A DNA stretch of 19,381 nucleotides from Guyanagaster necrorhizus (lineage: Eukaryota > Basidiomycota > Agaricomycetes > Agaricales > Physalacriaceae): positions 178,519 through 197,899 of the forward strand of contig NW_025064941.1 of assembly GCF_019112545.1 (NCBI RefSeq). The letters run 5' to 3'. The notes beneath the pieces are model-generated. The model was not told where the DNA came from, ran no database searches, and saw only the letters and a list, made by a program, of their open reading frames with translations. Positions 16,845 through 19,381 of this stretch are shown in pieces (the first letter of the stretch is position 1; each line of letters starts with the position of its first letter). The translations under genes and the position numbers were made by a program.

Positions 16845-19381
16845 GAAGCAACCCTGTTCCCTCCGTGCGAGTTCAGGGTTGCATCGACTGTATTCACACA
16901 CCGGAGGTCATCACTCTCAATGCAACATCCCTTTCCAATCACTCCTTCCACATTCCCCTCTCAGCAGAATTGCCGACTACTACGGAACCCAATGGTTCCC
17001 CAACTTGTATCATCCTACGTTTTCTTGCCCTTATTGATTCTGGCTCTAGCCACTGCTTTGTTGACACTAAGTATATAACTGCCAATGAAATCCCCATTAA
17101 AACCATCCCTAGTATACAACTTCGATTATTTGATGGCTCCATCGAGAGCCGTATATCTCAAATCACAACCATCCCCATCTGTTTCCCATCCAGAGACACC
17201 TTCCCCATCGACTTCTATGTCACTCCTCTGGATTCGTCTTGCAATCTTGTCCTAGGATACAACTGGCTCTCCCGCTACAATCCACTGATTGACTGGGCTG
17301 AGAACAGTATCATTTTCCACTCAAGCTACCAGGATCCCACTCCAACCAATTCCGTGGCCTCCACCACATCCCAGAGACTTCCATGCCCACAGAACAACAG
17401 TCCACCCCTCTCCGAGCCTTCCAGCTCAAATCCAGGACTTCCATGCCCACCAGACTCCACCAGTCCAACTCCTGAGGCTTCACCCCATTCCAAATCAACA
17501 CCAGGTAAACGGCAAACTCCATTCCCGTACGAACCCATCTACTCCTATCCTCCCTCAGAATCTTTTACTATGAAAGCACATCCAAAGATCTCCATCATAT
17601 CCACTGCCGCATTCATCCGAGCCAGTGCAGAAGAAGGCGCCCAGCAGTTCACACTGCAGCCTTCCTTGCCTAATATTGGAGCCAAAGCCGCATCTGCAGA
17701 ACCAGCAGATCTTTCACCAGTGCCAGTAGAGTACCACAATTTTGCAGATGTCTTCAGCGATACCCTCTCCAAAAAACTACCCAAACACAGACCATACGAC
17801 CTCAAAATCAACCTTGAGGAAGGGACATCCCCACCACTTAGACCCATTTATTCTCTCTCAGAATCTGAACTCAAAGCCCTATAAGAGTTTATTAATGATA
17901 ATCTACACAATGGGTTCATTACTCCATCCCGCTCTCCACACAGGACTCCAGTTCTATTCGTCAAGAAAAAGACCGGTGAACTCCGACTTTGCATCGACTA
18001 CCATGGCCTAAACAAAATCTCCAAGAAAGATCGCTACCCTCTCCCCCTCATTTCTGATCTCCTCGACTCCACCCGCTCCATGCACATCTACACCAAGCTC
18101 GACCTTCGGCATGCCTACCATCTCGTTCACATAGCTAAGGAGGACGAATGGAAAACAGCCTTCTGAACCCATTACGGTTCCTTCAAATGGCACATCATGC
18201 CCTTTAGCCTCACAAATGCTCCAGCAGCATTCCAACGATTTGTGAACGATATATTCTCAGACATGCTTGACATATCAGTAGTAGTCTACCTCGACAACAT
18301 CCTCATATACTCCAACAACCCAGAAGATCACCAGAAACATGTTCGTGAAGTCCTACACAGGCTTAGAGCGAATGGACTCTACTGCAAAGGTTCCAAATGC
18401 GAATTCAACTGGGACTCCATGGAATATCTAGGCTACATCCTATCACCTGAAGGACTTTGCATGTCTGAAGAAAAAGTCAAGGCCATTGTCAACTGGCCAG
18501 TGCCACAAAAAGTCAAGGACATCCAATCCTTCCTCGGCTTTGCCAACTTCTACCGTCGCTTCATACACAAATATAGCGACATCATCATCCCCCTTACACG
18601 ACTCACCCGCAAGGAAACTCCATGGAAATTTGACGACAAATGCTTGGCCGCCTTCAATGAATTGAAACAAGCCTTTACACATGCCCCCATCCTTACCCAC
18701 TGGGTCCCCGATCAAAAGATAGTGGTGGAAACCAACGCCTCCAACTACGCAATCGCAGCTATCCTCTCCATCTATCTCAAAGATGGCGAAATTCACCCCA
18801 TCGCTTTCCACTCCCGGAGCCTCCACAATGCTGAACTCAACTATGACACCCATGACAAAGAGCTTCTAGCCATTTTTGAAGCCTTTAAACATTGGCGGCA
18901 CTACCTTGAAGGCTCCGCAGACTCCATCGATGTCATAACAGACCACAAAAACCTTGAATACTTCGCCACCACTAAGATTCTAACCCACCGACAGATCCAC
19001 TGGTCCGAATACCTATCCCAGTTCAATCTAGTAATCCGGTTCTGCCCTGGAAAACTTGGTGGGAAACCGAATGCGCTCACTAGACAATGGGACGTCTACC
19101 CTAAAGAGGGGGATAGCCAATATGCCCAAATCAACCCCCACAATTTCTGACCTGTGTTCACCCAAGAACAACTCTCTGCATCACTCCGAGCAACCTATCT
19201 CGAAGGCCCCACCCTACGGGCTAGTGCCATCATGGATATCGACAAACTCCACACCGATATCAGACAAGCACAATCCTCTGATGCTATGTCCTCTGACGGC
19301 CTCTGCCAGGCCAAGGCCGCTTCCGAATCCTCTCCCTCTCAATGGTCCATTGACGAATCCAACATCCTTTGCTTCAAAGGC
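16649..19381 (+). pseudogene. pol: Element E pol: protease, RT, RNase H, start of integrase; three stops
   Basis: The frame opens after a stop at 16646-16648 and stays in register to the window end, -1 relative to gag. Protease: ALIDSGSSHCFVD with Asp at 17036-17038, and LGYNWLSRYNPLIDW near 17260. RT begins about 17890 ([46 protein letters not shown]). YxDD reads YLDN, with AAC at 18296-18298 replacing the second Asp. RNase H: VVETNASNYA, with the catalytic Asp codon AAC at 18734-18736, then DKELLAIFEAFKHWRHYL and DHKNLEYF. Sequence after 19090 (TQEQLSASLRATYLEGP) leads towards the integrase. Stops are TAA 17882-17884, TGA 18164-18166 and TGA 19148-19150. The protein is dead as written, but the lesions are few. 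Confidence 0.92.

Larger units (their letters stand above)
14883..19381 (+). mobile_element. Element E: youngest chromovirus-like Ty3/gypsy copy, right end beyond the window
   Basis: 5' LTR (14883-15374), self-complementary primer site (15377-15387), gag (15414-16844), then pol in the -1 frame running past the window. It is inserted in the element D integrase. GTCCA at 14878-14882 is a candidate 5-base target duplication, to be sought after its 3' LTR. CpG density is ordinary, and damage is limited to a few sites, so it is recent compared with everything else here. Confidence 0.92.

Noticed and set aside
18443..18853. Minus-strand 136-codon open frame
   Set aside because: It is antisense to the RT and RNase H of element E; the Gly/Val/Asp-rich translation has no independent support.
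1..19381. A novel host gene system, CRISPR array, tRNA or rRNA gene
   Set aside because: Every coding signal I could identify belongs to a pogo transposase or a Ty3/gypsy polyprotein; I saw no regularly spaced repeats, tRNA-like folds or rRNA sequence.

Overview
This window is a eukaryotic transposon graveyard, most likely from a filamentous basidiomycete fungus (probably Agaricomycetes). That host assignment rests on my recognition of the style of the chromodomain-bearing Ty3/gypsy polyproteins and on the CpG-directed decay, not on any host gene. I see no intact host gene, rRNA, tRNA or CRISPR array. Almost every base can be assigned to a pogo-type DNA transposon or to one of six Ty3/gypsy LTR retrotransposon copies inserted into one another.

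Layout, left to right. (1) 1-1494, minus strand: a decayed pogo/Tigger-like transposase gene and one end of its element, inserted at a TA inside the integrase gene of element A. (2) Element A, minus strand, 1495-8229: broken integrase, RNase H, reverse transcriptase, protease and gag, an unusually long 5' region, then its 5' LTR at 7764-8229. (3) Element B, plus strand, 8230-10301: the 3' part of a related element, with its LTR at 9844-10301. (4) Element C, plus strand, 10302-13186: RNase H, integrase and chromodomain of a second family, with its 3' LTR at 12692-13186. (5) Element F, 13187-13325, minus strand: a 139-base scrap of gag. (6) Element D, minus strand, 13326-14882: 3' LTR plus integrase, same LTR family as A and B. 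(7) Element E, plus strand, 14883 to the window end: same family as C, with 5' LTR, an intact gag of 476 codons, and a pol read in one frame but carrying three stop codons.

The junctions imply a nested order. The pogo element is in A, A is in B, B is in C and C is in F; separately, E is in D and D is in F. CpG content follows that order: elements A, B and C keep about three CpG sites in 11 kb, D keeps a handful, and the pogo element and E keep many. The damage is dominated by C-to-T and G-to-A transitions, as expected from cytosine methylation followed by deamination or from a RIP-like process.

The most informative signal not named by ordinary gene calls is in the LTRs. In both retrotransposon families, a short sequence about 33 bases downstream of the LTR TATA box is the reverse complement of the bases immediately after the 5' LTR. 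This is the arrangement of Tf1/sushi-type self-primed reverse transcription, in which the transcript's own 5' end is the primer. The remaining mismatches in both families fall on CpG-derived positions.
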